From positions 1 through 64,000 of IMG/VR virus record IMGVR_UViG_3300047564_002169: a stretch of DNA of 64,000 nucleotides; one strand, 5' to 3'. The translations under genes and the position numbers were made by a program. Each line of letters opens with the position of its first letter. Within the stretch, counting starts at the first letter, position 1. The DNA is from a virus. The notes under the pieces were generated by a model. It searched no databases and was not told the origin of the DNA. It was given only the letters and a program-made list of their open reading frames with translations. Shown in pieces: positions 8,169 to 17,932 of this stretch.

Positions 8169-11100
8169 ATGACAATCAATTTTAACACTGAACCGTATAA
8201 TGACGACTATGACGCTGAAAAAGATTTTTATAGAATTTTATTTCGTCCAAGTTATGCTGTTCAGGCTAGAGAACTAACTCAATTACAAACAATTTTACAG
8301 AATCAAGTTTCTAGATTCGGTGATCATGTATTTAAAAACGGCTCTCAGGTTATTCCAGGATCTATCAACGTGGATGATAAAATCCACTTTATTAAGTTAG
8401 AAACTACGTATAACACAGCTAACGTATTGACTTATCTATCATCTTTCCGCGATAAAATTATCACTGGTTCCACATCTGGTGTAAAACTTCGCGTTATTGA
8501 TACCTCTAATTGCGAATGCGTTGTCGACCAAACTTCTATTCCAACGCTTTATTGCAAAATTGAAAATACTGCAGAAGACGGTACAACTAAAAGATTAATT
8601 CCAGGAGAAGATGTTATCGCTCTGGAAGCTGATAATCAGATAGAAACTAATTATAAGCTAACAGAAAATCAATCTGATGATCTCGGTGCCACTGTTAGAT
8701 CTCTTGGTGATCTTGCCGAAACCGCTACAACTTATACAAATAACCCATCTTCTGATGTACTCGGTTTTGCATATGGTGTAGACATTAAAGCGGGTATCTA
8801 TTATGTTGATGGGTTCTTTGTCAGAAATTCTGAAAAACATCTATACATTGGTCGTTTTAGTCCAACAGTTTTTGGACTAGATGAAAACGACCAACCTCAA
8901 ACATCATGCAGAGTTGGATTTAAAGTTATTGAGGATTTAATTGCTCCAGAAGATGACGAAACCTTGTTGGATAATGCGCAAGGATCGTTTAACTTTGCTG
9001 CTCCGGGTGCGCATCGTTACAAAATTTCTTTGGATGTGGTTCGACTTCCATTAAATTACACACCAGACAATATTCGCTTTATTGAACTTCTGCGAATCGT
9101 TGATGGTAGAATTCAAAGAAAAGTCACCACCAGCTCTTATGCAGAGCTAGAAAAAACTCTTGCTCGCCGCACGTATGATGAGTCTGGTAACTATGAAGTT
9201 AATAAATTTAAATTATCTGTTCGCGAACACTTAGATAATGGTTCCAATTTTGGTGTATACCCAGAAACACCTCAAACTCCAGTAGCTGGTGTGACTTATG
9301 GAGATCCTGATAAGTTTGTAGTTGTTGTGGATCCAGGTAAAGCATATGTTCAAGGGTATGAAGTAGAAGCTGTAGCTTCACAATTCGTAGAGTTAAATAA
9401 AGCCAGAGAGAATTCAATAACGGGCGACGAGGGTGGTCATATTTTTAGATTGGATGATCAACCAATTCCCACACAAAACGGTAACTATGTTTTAGTTAAA
9501 AATCTATACAAATTGCCAGCAGTAGACTCTTTCGAACGAGTTTATTTGGTTAAAAAATTAAACGCAGTTCCAGGCGCAGCGCCAGCTTCATCTGATATTG
9601 TTGGAACCGCTAGAATAAAGGGTATAGAACTACACTCAGCCGATTATACTGCTGGTACATCTACTGTATATAAACTGGGTCTTATTGATGTTAATATGTA
9701 TTCCGGATTCTCTTTCGAGGCAGACGTTAAACAATTAACAGGAACTGATACAACTGGTGTTTTTACTTGTGACATTAATCCTTCCCCATATACTTTGTTG
9801 GGCTCAGCTACGACCAGCACATCTTCTCAAACTGTGACTGGAGTTGGAACAAACTTTGTTAGTTCTATTGTGGCTGGTGATGTGCTATATGTTAATAATG
9901 TTTTAATCGGCACAGTTTCTACCACCCCGACAAATAACCTGTCATTGACATTAACAGCTAATGCTGCAGCGACGGTTAGTGGTGGTATTATTAGTATTTT
10001 CCGCGCTGAAATTTTTGAAGCAGAATATGCATCTTTAATTTACAGAGTTGGTCCTCAGTTCGTTAAAACTCTTCGCGGATGGGACGGTACTGCCGATACT
10101 CAGAAAAGCACTCAAGTCACAGTTAGAAGAATATTTTCTCCATATACTGTTGGGTCAACATTAATAGCTGAATTTTCATTAACTAACACTAATGAGTTTT
10201 TCTTATCTGATTCAGATCTTTCTAATTATCTGCTAATTAATAATTCAACCAATTTACCCGTAAACATAACAACATCAAGCATCACTTTCGATAATGACAC
10301 AAACAGAAAAACTGTAACATTCTCTGGTTTAACGGATGGAGTGTCGTATAGTTTGATAGCTTCAGTGTTGCAGATTAATTTGGCAGGACAAGAAAAAACT
10401 AAAACGCTTATTTCTAATTTTGAACAGACTATAACTGGTGCCAAATTTGTTACTAGCAATACTGTAGAATTGTCAAAAGCGGATGTTTTAAGAATTAAAA
10501 ACATTTATATGACTCCAGGGAATTACAATGCGTATAGTGATTCTGGAAGAGTTGATATTACAGATCGATACACATTAGACGACGGTCAACGATCTGCTTA
10601 TTACACTAATTCAAAATTAGTTCTAAAACCAGGATTCCAGGTTCCTTCTGGTGCTATTAAAGTCGTTTATGACTATTTTCAAGTTTCTGGCAGCGGAAAC
10701 TACTTCTCTGTAGATTCATATTCTACCATCGATTATGATTTAATACCGAATTATTTTACGATAGATCCAAGCACAGGTAAAAAAACAGAAATCTGTTTGT
10801 CTTGTGTTCTTGATTATCGCCCAATCATCGCTGGCGATAATACATGGTATCCACAGTTACCAAAAATTGGTACTGATGCTAACGCACCAATCGCGTTCTA
10901 TGTTGGTCGTCAAGACAAGCTAGTTTTAGACTCAGTTGGTCGTTTTAATGTCATTCAAGGTGTGCCAGCATTATTACCACAAGAACCAGAAGATCCAAAA
11001 GAAGGATTGGTACTTGCTTCCATCTATATTCCACCATATACCAAGTTTGTAGATTCCGTAAAAGTTTATCAGCGCGACAATCGTAGATATACCATGAAAG

Positions 11101-14100
11101 ATATTGGTAAATTGGATCGCAGAATAACAAACTTGGAATACTATGTTTCTTTAAACTTGCTTGAAAAAGACACAGCTACTTTACAAATTAAAGATGCGGT
11201 GACTGGGTTAGATAAGTTTAAAAATGGATTTATCGTAGACCAATTTACTGGTCACGGCATCGGTGACGTTAAAAACACAGACTATAAGATCGCGGTAGAT
11301 TCACAAAATCGTCAATTAAGACCGATGCATTTTACCACAGCTTTAGATATTGTAGAAGATCTCGCTTCTGGTTCTGCTCGTTCTAGTGCTGGGTATCAAA
11401 AAACTAACGACATTGTCACTTTACCATATACTGAATCTACATTTATCTTTAATAATGTATCGTCTAGATCTATTGATGTGAATCCATACAAGATTGGTGC
11501 CTTTAAGGGAGAAGTTGTTCTTCTTCCTGCAGGAGATAACTGGAAGGATACAGAAAGAAGACCAGATCTGATAGTGACTGATGATAATAACTATGATGCT
11601 ATTAGATACCTAGCAGAAGAACTCGGGGTAACAGGCACTCAGTGGAATGAGTGGGAGACTAATTGGACTGGCGTATCAACGTCAACGAATACTTGGCAAA
11701 CAGGAGATCCTTCTCGTCGCCGCCAAAATGTCACCGGATTTCAGACCACAATCACAACTCAGACTGGAACACAGTCAAGAGAAGGTATTTCAACCACATT
11801 ACAATCAACTGTTAACTCTCAAGATTATGGTGATCGAGTTGTAGATATGGGGTTCACCCCATTTATGAGAGCTAGACCTATTGTAGTTGTAGCTAAAAAT
11901 TTAAAAGCTAATACTAGATTCTGGGCATTTTTTGATACTGTTGCAGTTAGCGAATATTGCCAACCAGCAGATTCATTTAGGGTCACCAAAACATCTGGCG
12001 CATCACTTATGAGTTTTGCTGACTCTGACCTTCAAAATAATGTTCTGGCAGATGATCCTAAGAGAGCATATAACGGACAATTAGAACCAGCGTTTTCCGT
12101 AGGCGACGTTTTAACCAACCCAACACACACGGCTACAAATATTACAGCAGTGACAAATTTAGCTTCACCTGCTGCGTCGTTTAATGTTACTGTCGCGAGT
12201 TCTTCTGGAATACTTCCTGGACATCATGTTGTTTTATACAACTTAGATTTCCACAATGCTAGAACTGATAAAGATCTATTTGATCTAAGTGAAAATCAAA
12301 GTATTCCAGAATCAGTTGGTATAACATCAACTACATCTACTTCTAAAGAACTTAATCTTAAGAAATTTAAGGTTCTTGCTGTTAATTCTAACACAATCAC
12401 GCTAGGCAATATTGATGGCAGCAACGTCGCAGCATTCAGCGCGTACAATACTGCATCATACTCTGGAAGCAATCGTGGCAAATTGCTGCGCCTGAAGGCA
12501 TCTGCTGTTGTGGTTTATGACGGCTTTGTGTATAGCTCAGACGCTAATGGGTATCCTTTAGAACAAGACATCCGCGTAGTAAACATTAAAAATGGTTTTG
12601 CCGTCGGTGAAATTTTAACTGGTTCAGTTTTAATCAAAAACACTTCTTCATACAATACCGTAACGTTGTCTTCTATTAATGGGTCTACTTCCACCCCACC
12701 AACTATGAAGGCAGTTGGAGATGCAATACGCGCTGATATTGATGGTGCAGTAGTTGCGGTGTTTTATCTGCCAAATAATAATTCTATTAGTTTTAGAACT
12801 GGTGAAAGAACATTTAAGTTAATCGACAATATTAGTAACAGCGATATTGATTTTGATTCTAAAGGTTCCGCTGTTTATTACTCACAAGGTATAACATTAA
12901 CAAAAGAACGAACTATTGTTAACACTAGAACGGCGCAATTTGTTCAAGATCGTTTGTATGAACAACTTCCGGTTCGTAGAACTTCTTCTTCAACGAGACA
13001 ACTTTATACTGTTTTCACTGGGCACGATCCTGTCGCTCAGACGTTTACCGTCAATTCTACAGGTGGCGTTTTTGTGACTTCTATTGATGTGTTCTTTAGC
13101 GAAGCGGGCAATCGCCCCATTACTGTAGAAATTAGAAGCACCAGTAGCGGCGTTCCTTCTACTAAGGTTATTCCTTTTTCTGATGTGACGTTGACTCCAC
13201 AGCAAATTAATGTTTCTGAAGATGGTTCTATAGCAACAACGTTTACATTTAAAGCGCCTATTTATTTGCAGGACGCGGAAACTTATGCGATTGTGGTTAA
13301 GACCGATGAACCTGGTTGTCAGGTGTTCGTTTCAGAGTTAGGTAAAACAGACCTTATCACAAATCAAATCATCACATCGCAACCATTAACTGGTTCTTTA
13401 TTCTTGTCACAAAATAGCCAAGAATTTGAAATCAATCCATTGTTGGATTTGAAGTTTACGCTTCGTAAAGCAGTGTTCGAAACCAATACTGAGGTCAATG
13501 TTGATCTAAGAGCTAATCCACCGTTAAACTATATTCTTCCAAATAATCCATTTGAAATAACTCCTGACACCAATAAAGTTCGTGTTTACGCTCCAAACCA
13601 TGGTTTTGTAGCTGGTGAGACTGTTACATTGAGTGGATTACCTGACGGTAATTATGGTACTTCTAGTTCTAGTACTGGTATACCAGCTTCGGTGTTTAAT
13701 ACAAAACACTCAGTGTTATCTTCTGGGTTGGAAAAAGATTCATTCGTTATTGAATTGATCACAGCAGACAGCAGTTCTAATAGTTTATTGGTTGGCGCTA
13801 TCACTAATGCTGATTTCGTTAAAGGTGAATATGGTGGTAACACTGTATTGTGCACAAGATCTCTTCACGTTGATGGGTTGTATCTAAAAACATCTGATCT
13901 AAATTTCCAAGATACTTCTATGAAGTATTATGTTAACGCTGAAGATTCTTCTGGAGTGTTTACCGGATACCAGCCTATCGTTTCTAATTCTAACTATTTC
14001 TTCTCAACGAGAAAACATGTTAAGACTTATGACAATCAGTCTGTTATCACGATTAATCCATTAACCAAGAGATCTTCATTAAGATTTAGAGCAGCCCTGT

Positions 14101-15146
14101 CATCATCTAACCCTAATGTATCTCCGGTTATTGACTTGCAAAAAATTTCCGCTTATGCAATTTCTAACTTGGTCAATAATGACACTCAATCTAGCATCAA
14201 TGTGCCAGAAATTGATTCTAGAAACTTGTTAGTGGCTGGAAACTTGGCGTCTGGAGATGTTTCTTCGGCTGGTACCGGAACGTTATCTTCTTCTACTGCA
14301 AGCACTGCAATAACTGGTGTCTCTACACAGTTCTTGACTCAAGTTAAAGCAGGGAATGTGCTAAAGAGAACATCTGATGGTGTTACTATCGGTACAGTGT
14401 CTACAGTTAATTCTAACACAAGTATAACTTTAACAGGAAATGCTGCCATAACCACCAGCGGAATTCCGTTCACTGTTGTGTCAGCTTCTACTCTGACTTT
14501 CTCGAACAGCAACGGATACGGTCTAATTTCTACTAATATTGACACTGCAGACAACTTGCTGGCTAATGCTGTGATTGGTAAATACATAACTATCGCAAAC
14601 GCGAACTCAAACGTTAATGGTACATATGTTATCACTAATGTTATTAATGAATCAGATAACACAACGTTTGCTGGTAATACTGAGTTAGATAAGATTAACG
14701 TGTTCGTGTCTCCACCGTTCGCTGGTTCTGCATCTATTGATATGATAACAGATAATGATTTCAGTATTAAGATGCTAGATAAATATGTTGAAGATTTTGC
14801 TCCGGTCGGTTCTCACAACTACGCGAACTATATCACCAGAACTCTATCTTTAGCTAATGCTGCAGAAGCGCTGAAGATTATGTTTGATGCTAGCGTGGTC
14901 AATAAAACTAACATTAAAGTGTATTATAGAGTTTGGGCTGGTGATGTTGATTTAAGAAAACTTCCATATGTTGATAGCGGGTTTTCTAATAACACAACTG
15001 ATCCAGAAGGTTCGTTTAGCGAAAGATCTATAGATTTAACTAATCTTTCTCCGTTCACGAATGTTTCTATTAAATTGGTTATGAAGTCTACGGATCCTGC
15101 TGCAGTTCCTCTAGTTAAAAACTTTAGAATGATTGCATACTCATAA
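8169..15146 (+). CDS. giant DUF4815 tail/baseplate structural protein
   Basis: 2325 aa, the largest gene in the window. The N-terminus carries the DUF4815 signature of aquatic T4-like phages: NFNTEPYNDDYD, then FRPSYAVQARELTQLQT, then FGDHVFKNGSQV. The middle (about residues 870-1080) has a conserved helical block with RRITNLEYYVSLNLLE, a stalk-like element. Two copies of a beta module (near nt 9800-10000 and 14270-14490) share TGVxTxF, AGxVL, IGTVST and LTxNAA elements, an internal duplication. The C-terminal third resembles multi-domain fibre ectodomains. Its place after gp8 corresponds to the T4 gp9-gp12 block, so it is probably a peripheral baseplate or fibre-network protein. The exact role of DUF4815 is not known to me. 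Confidence 0.8.
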   Translation: MTINFNTEPYNDDYDAEKDFYRILFRPSYAVQARELTQLQTILQNQVSRFGDHVFKNGSQVIPGSINVDDKIHFIKLETTYNTANVLTYLSSFRDKIITGSTSGVKLRVIDTSNCECVVDQTSIPTLYCKIENTAEDGTTKRLIPGEDVIALEADNQIETNYKLTENQSDDLGATVRSLGDLAETATTYTNNPSSDVLGFAYGVDIKAGIYYVDGFFVRNSEKHLYIGRFSPTVFGLDENDQPQTSCRVGFKVIEDLIAPEDDETLLDNAQGSFNFAAPGAHRYKISLDVVRLPLNYTPDNIRFIELLRIVDGRIQRKVTTSSYAELEKTLARRTYDESGNYEVNKFKLSVREHLDNGSNFGVYPETPQTPVAGVTYGDPDKFVVVVDPGKAYVQGYEVEAVASQFVELNKARENSITGDEGGHIFRLDDQPIPTQNGNYVLVKNLYKLPAVDSFERVYLVKKLNAVPGAAPASSDIVGTARIKGIELHSADYTAGTSTVYKLGLIDVNMYSGFSFEADVKQLTGTDTTGVFTCDINPSPYTLLGSATTSTSSQTVTGVGTNFVSSIVAGDVLYVNNVLIGTVSTTPTNNLSLTLTANAAATVSGGIISIFRAEIFEAEYASLIYRVGPQFVKTLRGWDGTADTQKSTQVTVRRIFSPYTVGSTLIAEFSLTNTNEFFLSDSDLSNYLLINNSTNLPVNITTSSITFDNDTNRKTVTFSGLTDGVSYSLIASVLQINLAGQEKTKTLISNFEQTITGAKFVTSNTVELSKADVLRIKNIYMTPGNYNAYSDSGRVDITDRYTLDDGQRSAYYTNSKLVLKPGFQVPSGAIKVVYDYFQVSGSGNYFSVDSYSTIDYDLIPNYFTIDPSTGKKTEICLSCVLDYRPIIAGDNTWYPQLPKIGTDANAPIAFYVGRQDKLVLDSVGRFNVIQGVPALLPQEPEDPKEGLVLASIYIPPYTKFVDSVKVYQRDNRRYTMKDIGKLDRRITNLEYYVSLNLLEKDTATLQIKDAVTGLDKFKNGFIVDQFTGHGIGDVKNTDYKIAVDSQNRQLRPMHFTTALDIVEDLASGSARSSAGYQKTNDIVTLPYTESTFIFNNVSSRSIDVNPYKIGAFKGEVVLLPAGDNWKDTERRPDLIVTDDNNYDAIRYLAEELGVTGTQWNEWETNWTGVSTSTNTWQTGDPSRRRQNVTGFQTTITTQTGTQSREGISTTLQSTVNSQDYGDRVVDMGFTPFMRARPIVVVAKNLKANTRFWAFFDTVAVSEYCQPADSFRVTKTSGASLMSFADSDLQNNVLADDPKRAYNGQLEPAFSVGDVLTNPTHTATNITAVTNLASPAASFNVTVASSSGILPGHHVVLYNLDFHNARTDKDLFDLSENQSIPESVGITSTTSTSKELNLKKFKVLAVNSNTITLGNIDGSNVAAFSAYNTASYSGSNRGKLLRLKASAVVVYDGFVYSSDANGYPLEQDIRVVNIKNGFAVGEILTGSVLIKNTSSYNTVTLSSINGSTSTPPTMKAVGDAIRADIDGAVVAVFYLPNNNSISFRTGERTFKLIDNISNSDIDFDSKGSAVYYSQGITLTKERTIVNTRTAQFVQDRLYEQLPVRRTSSSTRQLYTVFTGHDPVAQTFTVNSTGGVFVTSIDVFFSEAGNRPITVEIRSTSSGVPSTKVIPFSDVTLTPQQINVSEDGSIATTFTFKAPIYLQDAETYAIVVKTDEPGCQVFVSELGKTDLITNQIITSQPLTGSLFLSQNSQEFEINPLLDLKFTLRKAVFETNTEVNVDLRANPPLNYILPNNPFEITPDTNKVRVYAPNHGFVAGETVTLSGLPDGNYGTSSSSTGIPASVFNTKHSVLSSGLEKDSFVIELITADSSSNSLLVGAITNADFVKGEYGGNTVLCTRSLHVDGLYLKTSDLNFQDTSMKYYVNAEDSSGVFTGYQPIVSNSNYFFSTRKHVKTYDNQSVITINPLTKRSSLRFRAALSSSNPNVSPVIDLQKISAYAISNLVNNDTQSSINVPEIDSRNLLVAGNLASGDVSSAGTGTLSSSTASTAITGVSTQFLTQVKAGNVLKRTSDGVTIGTVSTVNSNTSITLTGNAAITTSGIPFTVVSASTLTFSNSNGYGLISTNIDTADNLLANAVIGKYITIANANSNVNGTYVITNVINESDNTTFAGNTELDKINVFVSPPFAGSASIDMITDNDFSIKMLDKYVEDFAPVGSHNYANYITRTLSLANAAEALKIMFDASVVNKTNIKVYYRVWAGDVDLRKLPYVDSGFSNNTTDPEGSFSERSIDLTNLSPFTNVSIKLVMKSTDPAAVPLVKNFRMIAYS

Positions 15147-15406
15147 TGGAAAATCTAGTTAAGGTAGATGGGTTCGAATCCCTCCGAAAAGATAAAACTA
15201 ACGGAGGGGTTATTAACGTTGACAAAAACGCATACAAGGCATATCTTATTTCAAAATCATTAGCTGAAAAAAGAGAAACAGAAAAGAAAATAACCCAAGA
15301 AGCAGTTGGCTCTATGCAGAGTGAAATAAATAATATCAAACAAGATATAACAGAGATAAAAACAATGTTATTGTCTCTGTTAAATTCTAAAAAAGCTGGC
15401 GATTAA
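15146..15406 (+). CDS. small conserved coiled-coil phage protein
   Basis: 86 aa, starting in a TAATG overlap with the giant gene. The N-terminus (MENLVKVDG, then LRKDKTNGGVINVD) is followed from about residue 30 by a highly charged helix (KSLAEKRETEKK, EINNIKQDITEIKTMLLSLL) with heptad spacing, predicting a coiled coil. Similar short proteins follow baseplate genes in aquatic T4-like phages and are unassigned. The overlap suggests it is made in proportion to the giant protein and may help it assemble, which is inference. Confidence 0.6.
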   Translation: MENLVKVDGFESLRKDKTNGGVINVDKNAYKAYLISKSLAEKRETEKKITQEAVGSMQSEINNIKQDITEIKTMLLSLLNSKKAGD

Positions 15407-15483
15407 TGACACCACTGACTGATGCCAATTCTATGAATGTGAATACAAACCTAGTGTCACAAATTAACAGGAAATAACCTTAA

Positions 15484-16707
15484 ATGGCTGCTATTACAAC
15501 TAGACAAACCGGCACCACTGGCGTAGATGGAGTGACTAGAAAAGACTCTCCATTAACCAACACTGAAATTGATAATAATTTTATTAATTTAAATAACAAT
15601 AAACTAGAATCATCATGGACAGGTAATACTTCTGTTGTAACGTTAGGTACTGTCACAACTGGTACATGGAATGCTACTACAATATCTGTCGCTAACGGCG
15701 GTACTGGGTTAACATCTACCCCAGCCAACGGCGCTCTTGATATTGGTAATGGAACTGGATTCACTAGAACTACTCTGACTGGAACCGCCAATAGAATTTC
15801 TGTGACCAACGGTTCTGGTTCTATCACTCTTTCTACGCCACAAGACATTGCAACATCATCTAATGTGCAGTTTGGTTCTTTAGGCGTTGGCCAAGCAGCA
15901 TCAGGAACCGCTGGTGACTTGCGAGCAACTACTGCACAGATTACAACTTTAAGTTCAACTACTGCGCAGATTACATCTTTAGGCGTTGGCCAAGCAGCAT
16001 CAGGAACCGCTGGTGACTTGCGAGCAACTACTGCACAGATTACAACTTTAAGTTCAACTACTGCGCAGAGTGGGTCTATAACTTCAACTACTGCGCAGAT
16101 TACATCTTTAGGCGTTGGCACATCAGCATCAGGCACCGCAGGGCAAATACGATTTAGTGACGGTACTATACAATCTACGGCAGCAAGATCAGTACCGTCC
16201 GTACAAGTTTTTACGGCGGGTGGTACATTCACAGTACCAGCTAACGTCACGCGCCTGAAGGTGACCGTTGTAGGTGGTGGTGGTAATGGTGGAGCCAATA
16301 CCGTAGGTAGTTGTAATACCATATACTACGGCGGCGGTGGCGGTGGTGGCGGCAGCTCGCAAAAATGGTTAACTGTTACTCCTGGTGCAACATACACCGT
16401 CACGGTGGGCAGCGCGGGTGGTACATCTTCATTTGGATCTGAATGTTCTGCAACTGGCGGCAGTAATGGTAGTGCCGGCGCACAGGTTAGTGGTGTTGGC
16501 GCGGGAGGTGTCGGTGGTGCTGGTTCCGGTGGTACATTAAATATTGGCGGCAGTTCGGGAACGCCTGGTATTATCGACCGTCCTGTGGGGCGAGGTGGCT
16601 CTTCGATTCTGGGCGGTGGCTCTAATACTGCAGGTCGTTCCTACGGTGGTGGAGGAGGTGGTGGTAGTTATGCTGGTGCCTCTGGCGTTGTCATTGTTGA
16701 ATACTAA
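15484..16707 (+). CDS. tail fibre protein with tandem repeat and glycine-rich tip domain
   Basis: 407 aa. Residues 1-130 are fibre-like (TEIDNNFINLNNN, GTVTTGTWNATTISVANGGTG, the GTWxxxxIxxxNGGTG motif common in phage fibres). Residues about 132-230 contain a 33-residue unit (SLGVGQAASGTAG with ATTAQITTLSS) repeated tandemly, almost perfect at DNA level. From about residue 238 (VFTAGGTFTVPANVTRLKVTVVGGGG, given in part: GTFTVPANV and KVTVVGGGG) the protein becomes a Gly-rich domain with repeated GGGGGG runs, ending GASGVVIVEY. This matches the glycine-rich domain often found at fibre tips, comparable to Gly-rich adhesin loops that set host range. Likely a receptor-binding fibre or its distal subunit. 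Confidence 0.8.
   Translation: MAAITTRQTGTTGVDGVTRKDSPLTNTEIDNNFINLNNNKLESSWTGNTSVVTLGTVTTGTWNATTISVANGGTGLTSTPANGALDIGNGTGFTRTTLTGTANRISVTNGSGSITLSTPQDIATSSNVQFGSLGVGQAASGTAGDLRATTAQITTLSSTTAQITSLGVGQAASGTAGDLRATTAQITTLSSTTAQSGSITSTTAQITSLGVGTSASGTAGQIRFSDGTIQSTAARSVPSVQVFTAGGTFTVPANVTRLKVTVVGGGGNGGANTVGSCNTIYYGGGGGGGGSSQKWLTVTPGATYTVTVGSAGGTSSFGSECSATGGSNGSAGAQVSGVGAGGVGGAGSGGTLNIGGSSGTPGIIDRPVGRGGSSILGGGSNTAGRSYGGGGGGGSYAGASGVVIVEY
15877..16069 (+). repeat. 99-bp in-frame tandem duplication in fibre gene
   Basis: Two copies of a 99-bp unit begin at 15877 and 15976. The first about 94 nt of each copy are identical, and a third partial copy (TCTTTAGGCGTTGGC) starts near 16105. The period is a multiple of three and adds 33 residues per copy, so copy-number change would lengthen or shorten the fibre without frameshift. 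Confidence 0.9.
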
Positions 16708-16719
16708 TTAAGGTAATTT

Positions 16720-16953
16720 ATGAAAAAAGCATTAATTTCAAAACTTGAGCCTGTTCGCGATGGATTCCGCGTCGCGCAGGTTATAGACAGCAACGACATT
16801 TTTGAAGTTGCCGCTGACCTGTTTTGGGCTGATTGCGCAGACGATGTAGTCGCAGATCTTTTCTGGTATGATCCACTGGACAGTAAAATTAAACTTGTGT
16901 CTGAACCTGTTGTTTCTACGGAGACAGGTACTAGCGGGGTCCAGACGCTGTGA
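16720..16953 (+). CDS. small conserved hypothetical of fibre regions
   Basis: 77 aa with two similar internal segments, AADLFWADCADDVV and VADLFWYDP, suggesting a small beta fold built on a repeated (A)DLFW-x-D unit. Start ATG 16720 follows AAGGTAA. The end overlaps the next gene's GTG start (GTGA at 16950-16953), so the two are co-translated. Proteins with the KALISKLEPVRDGFRVAQV type of N-terminus are common next to fibre genes in aquatic phages, but no function is established to my knowledge. Confidence 0.55.
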   Translation: MKKALISKLEPVRDGFRVAQVIDSNDIFEVAADLFWADCADDVVADLFWYDPLDSKIKLVSEPVVSTETGTSGVQTL

Positions 16954-17213
16954 CACCCAGCGTTCCTACACACACCTTCTCTTTTAATGGCGTGACCACA
17001 ACTGTGTATCACGCTCAAGTAGGAGAAGGATTATCAAAACACTCTCATAAAATTCCTCATATCACATTCGTTGCTCGAGGTTCTACCATCGTGAGAAAAG
17101 AAGGAAAAGAATTGGTAATGACGCCAGAAACGCAACCAGTGTTACTACCAGCAACAGAATGGCACGAAATCGAAGCCTTGGAAGACAACACAGTTTTTAT
17201 CAACATCATATGA
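16950..17213 (+). CDS. small cupin-like protein
   Basis: 87 aa from a GTG start that overlaps the stop of the preceding gene. The sequence looks like a single conserved barrel: HSHKIPH (His31, His33, His37) followed by ITFVARGSTIV, then QPVLLPATEWHEIEAL with His72 late, and a final strand. This spacing of His residues and glycine turn is typical of minimal cupin folds that bind a metal. Substrate cannot be inferred. It may be an auxiliary metal-binding fibre cap or a metabolic enzyme carried with the fibre genes. Confidence 0.55.
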   Translation: MTPSVPTHTFSFNGVTTTVYHAQVGEGLSKHSHKIPHITFVARGSTIVRKEGKELVMTPETQPVLLPATEWHEIEALEDNTVFINII

Positions 17214-17252
17214 CGTTAAAACGAACCGCGAACCAATTGCAATTTCTGAAAT

Positions 17253-17260
17253 TATAAATA
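17253..17260 (+). promoter_or_regulatory. late promoter TATAAATA
   Basis: An exact TATAAATA, the T4 late promoter consensus, 28 bp before the ATG at 17289 and in a non-coding gap. A second overlapping ATAAATATA follows immediately. Likely drives the 17289 gene and the fibre genes behind it under gp55 control. Confidence 0.7.
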
Positions 17261-17288
17261 ATAAATATAAAATCTACGGAAATCCACA

Positions 17289-17807
17289 ATGGTAACTATT
17301 AAAAATCTTTTTGTAGACGCGGGAGCGGATTACAGTACCATTATTACTGTGAGTGGATATAACGGTCAAGCATTAGACTTGACCGGATATAGCGCAGCTT
17401 CTCAGCTAAGAAAGTCATATGGTTCTAGTATTTCGTACAATTTTACTGCAAGCATATATAACGCAGTTGAAGGAAAAATTAGTCTTGAGTTGACAGCAAA
17501 CCAGGCTTCAGCTATTCCACCAGGAAGATGGCTGTATGATGTAGAAATAACTTCCCCTACTGGTAAAAAAACTAGAGTAATTGAAGGTGTTGTAACATTA
17601 AATCCAGAAATAACTACGCCAGATGGATCGGCTCCAACTAATATTATTAGCTTAGATGATGTTAACGACATTGACGTTGTGACTAATGGTAAACTTGACG
17701 GTTCAGTTTTAGTATATAAAACCGCAACAAATAAGTGGACTTCTACCAAAATTCTAAATCAACAAATCGTGGATGGTGGTGAATACACGGATGGTGGTGA
17801 AATTTAG
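17289..17807 (+). CDS. virion structural protein, BppU-like N-terminal domain
   Basis: 172 aa. Residues 1-105 form a single beta domain of the type at the N-terminus of receptor-binding or upper baseplate proteins: FVDAGADYSTIITVSG, LDLTGYSAASQLRKSYGS, IPPGRWLYDVEITSPTG and a RVIEGVVTLNPEIT strand. Residues 120-172 are a tail with LDDVNDIDVV and VLVYKTATNKWTS, a pattern seen at the distal end of fibre-attachment proteins. Probably connects a fibre to the baseplate; this is from resemblance and position. Confidence 0.6.
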   Translation: MVTIKNLFVDAGADYSTIITVSGYNGQALDLTGYSAASQLRKSYGSSISYNFTASIYNAVEGKISLELTANQASAIPPGRWLYDVEITSPTGKKTRVIEGVVTLNPEITTPDGSAPTNIISLDDVNDIDVVTNGKLDGSVLVYKTATNKWTSTKILNQQIVDGGEYTDGGEI

Positions 17808-17820
17808 TGGATAATAACCA

Positions 17821-17827
17821 CTAAATA
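17821..17827 (+). promoter_or_regulatory. late-promoter-like CTAAATA box
   Basis: CTAAATA lies just after the 17289 gene, 106 bp before the next ATG (17933). It resembles the other CTAAATA boxes of this genome. A hairpin between it and the gene could attenuate transcripts. Confidence 0.4.
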
Positions 17828-17873
17828 AATGTAAGTAAGTTGTAACAGGGAGTTGTACAATAACGCAATAGTA

Positions 17874-17910
17874 AAAATTCTGTGTTCTGTTACTATACAT
17901 ACAGAATTTT
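17874..17910 (+). terminator. hairpin with terminal T-run
   Basis: AAAATTCTGT (17874-17883) pairs exactly with ACAGAATTTT (17901-17910) around a 17-nt loop, ending in four T residues. A weak rho-independent terminator or an RNA 5'-end hairpin upstream of the first large fibre gene. Confidence 0.45.
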
Positions 17911-17932
17911 AAACATAATTAGGAGAGCATAA

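Noticed and set aside
15877-16110. CRISPR array
   Set aside because: The repeats are in frame within a fibre gene, with no unique spacers of regular length.
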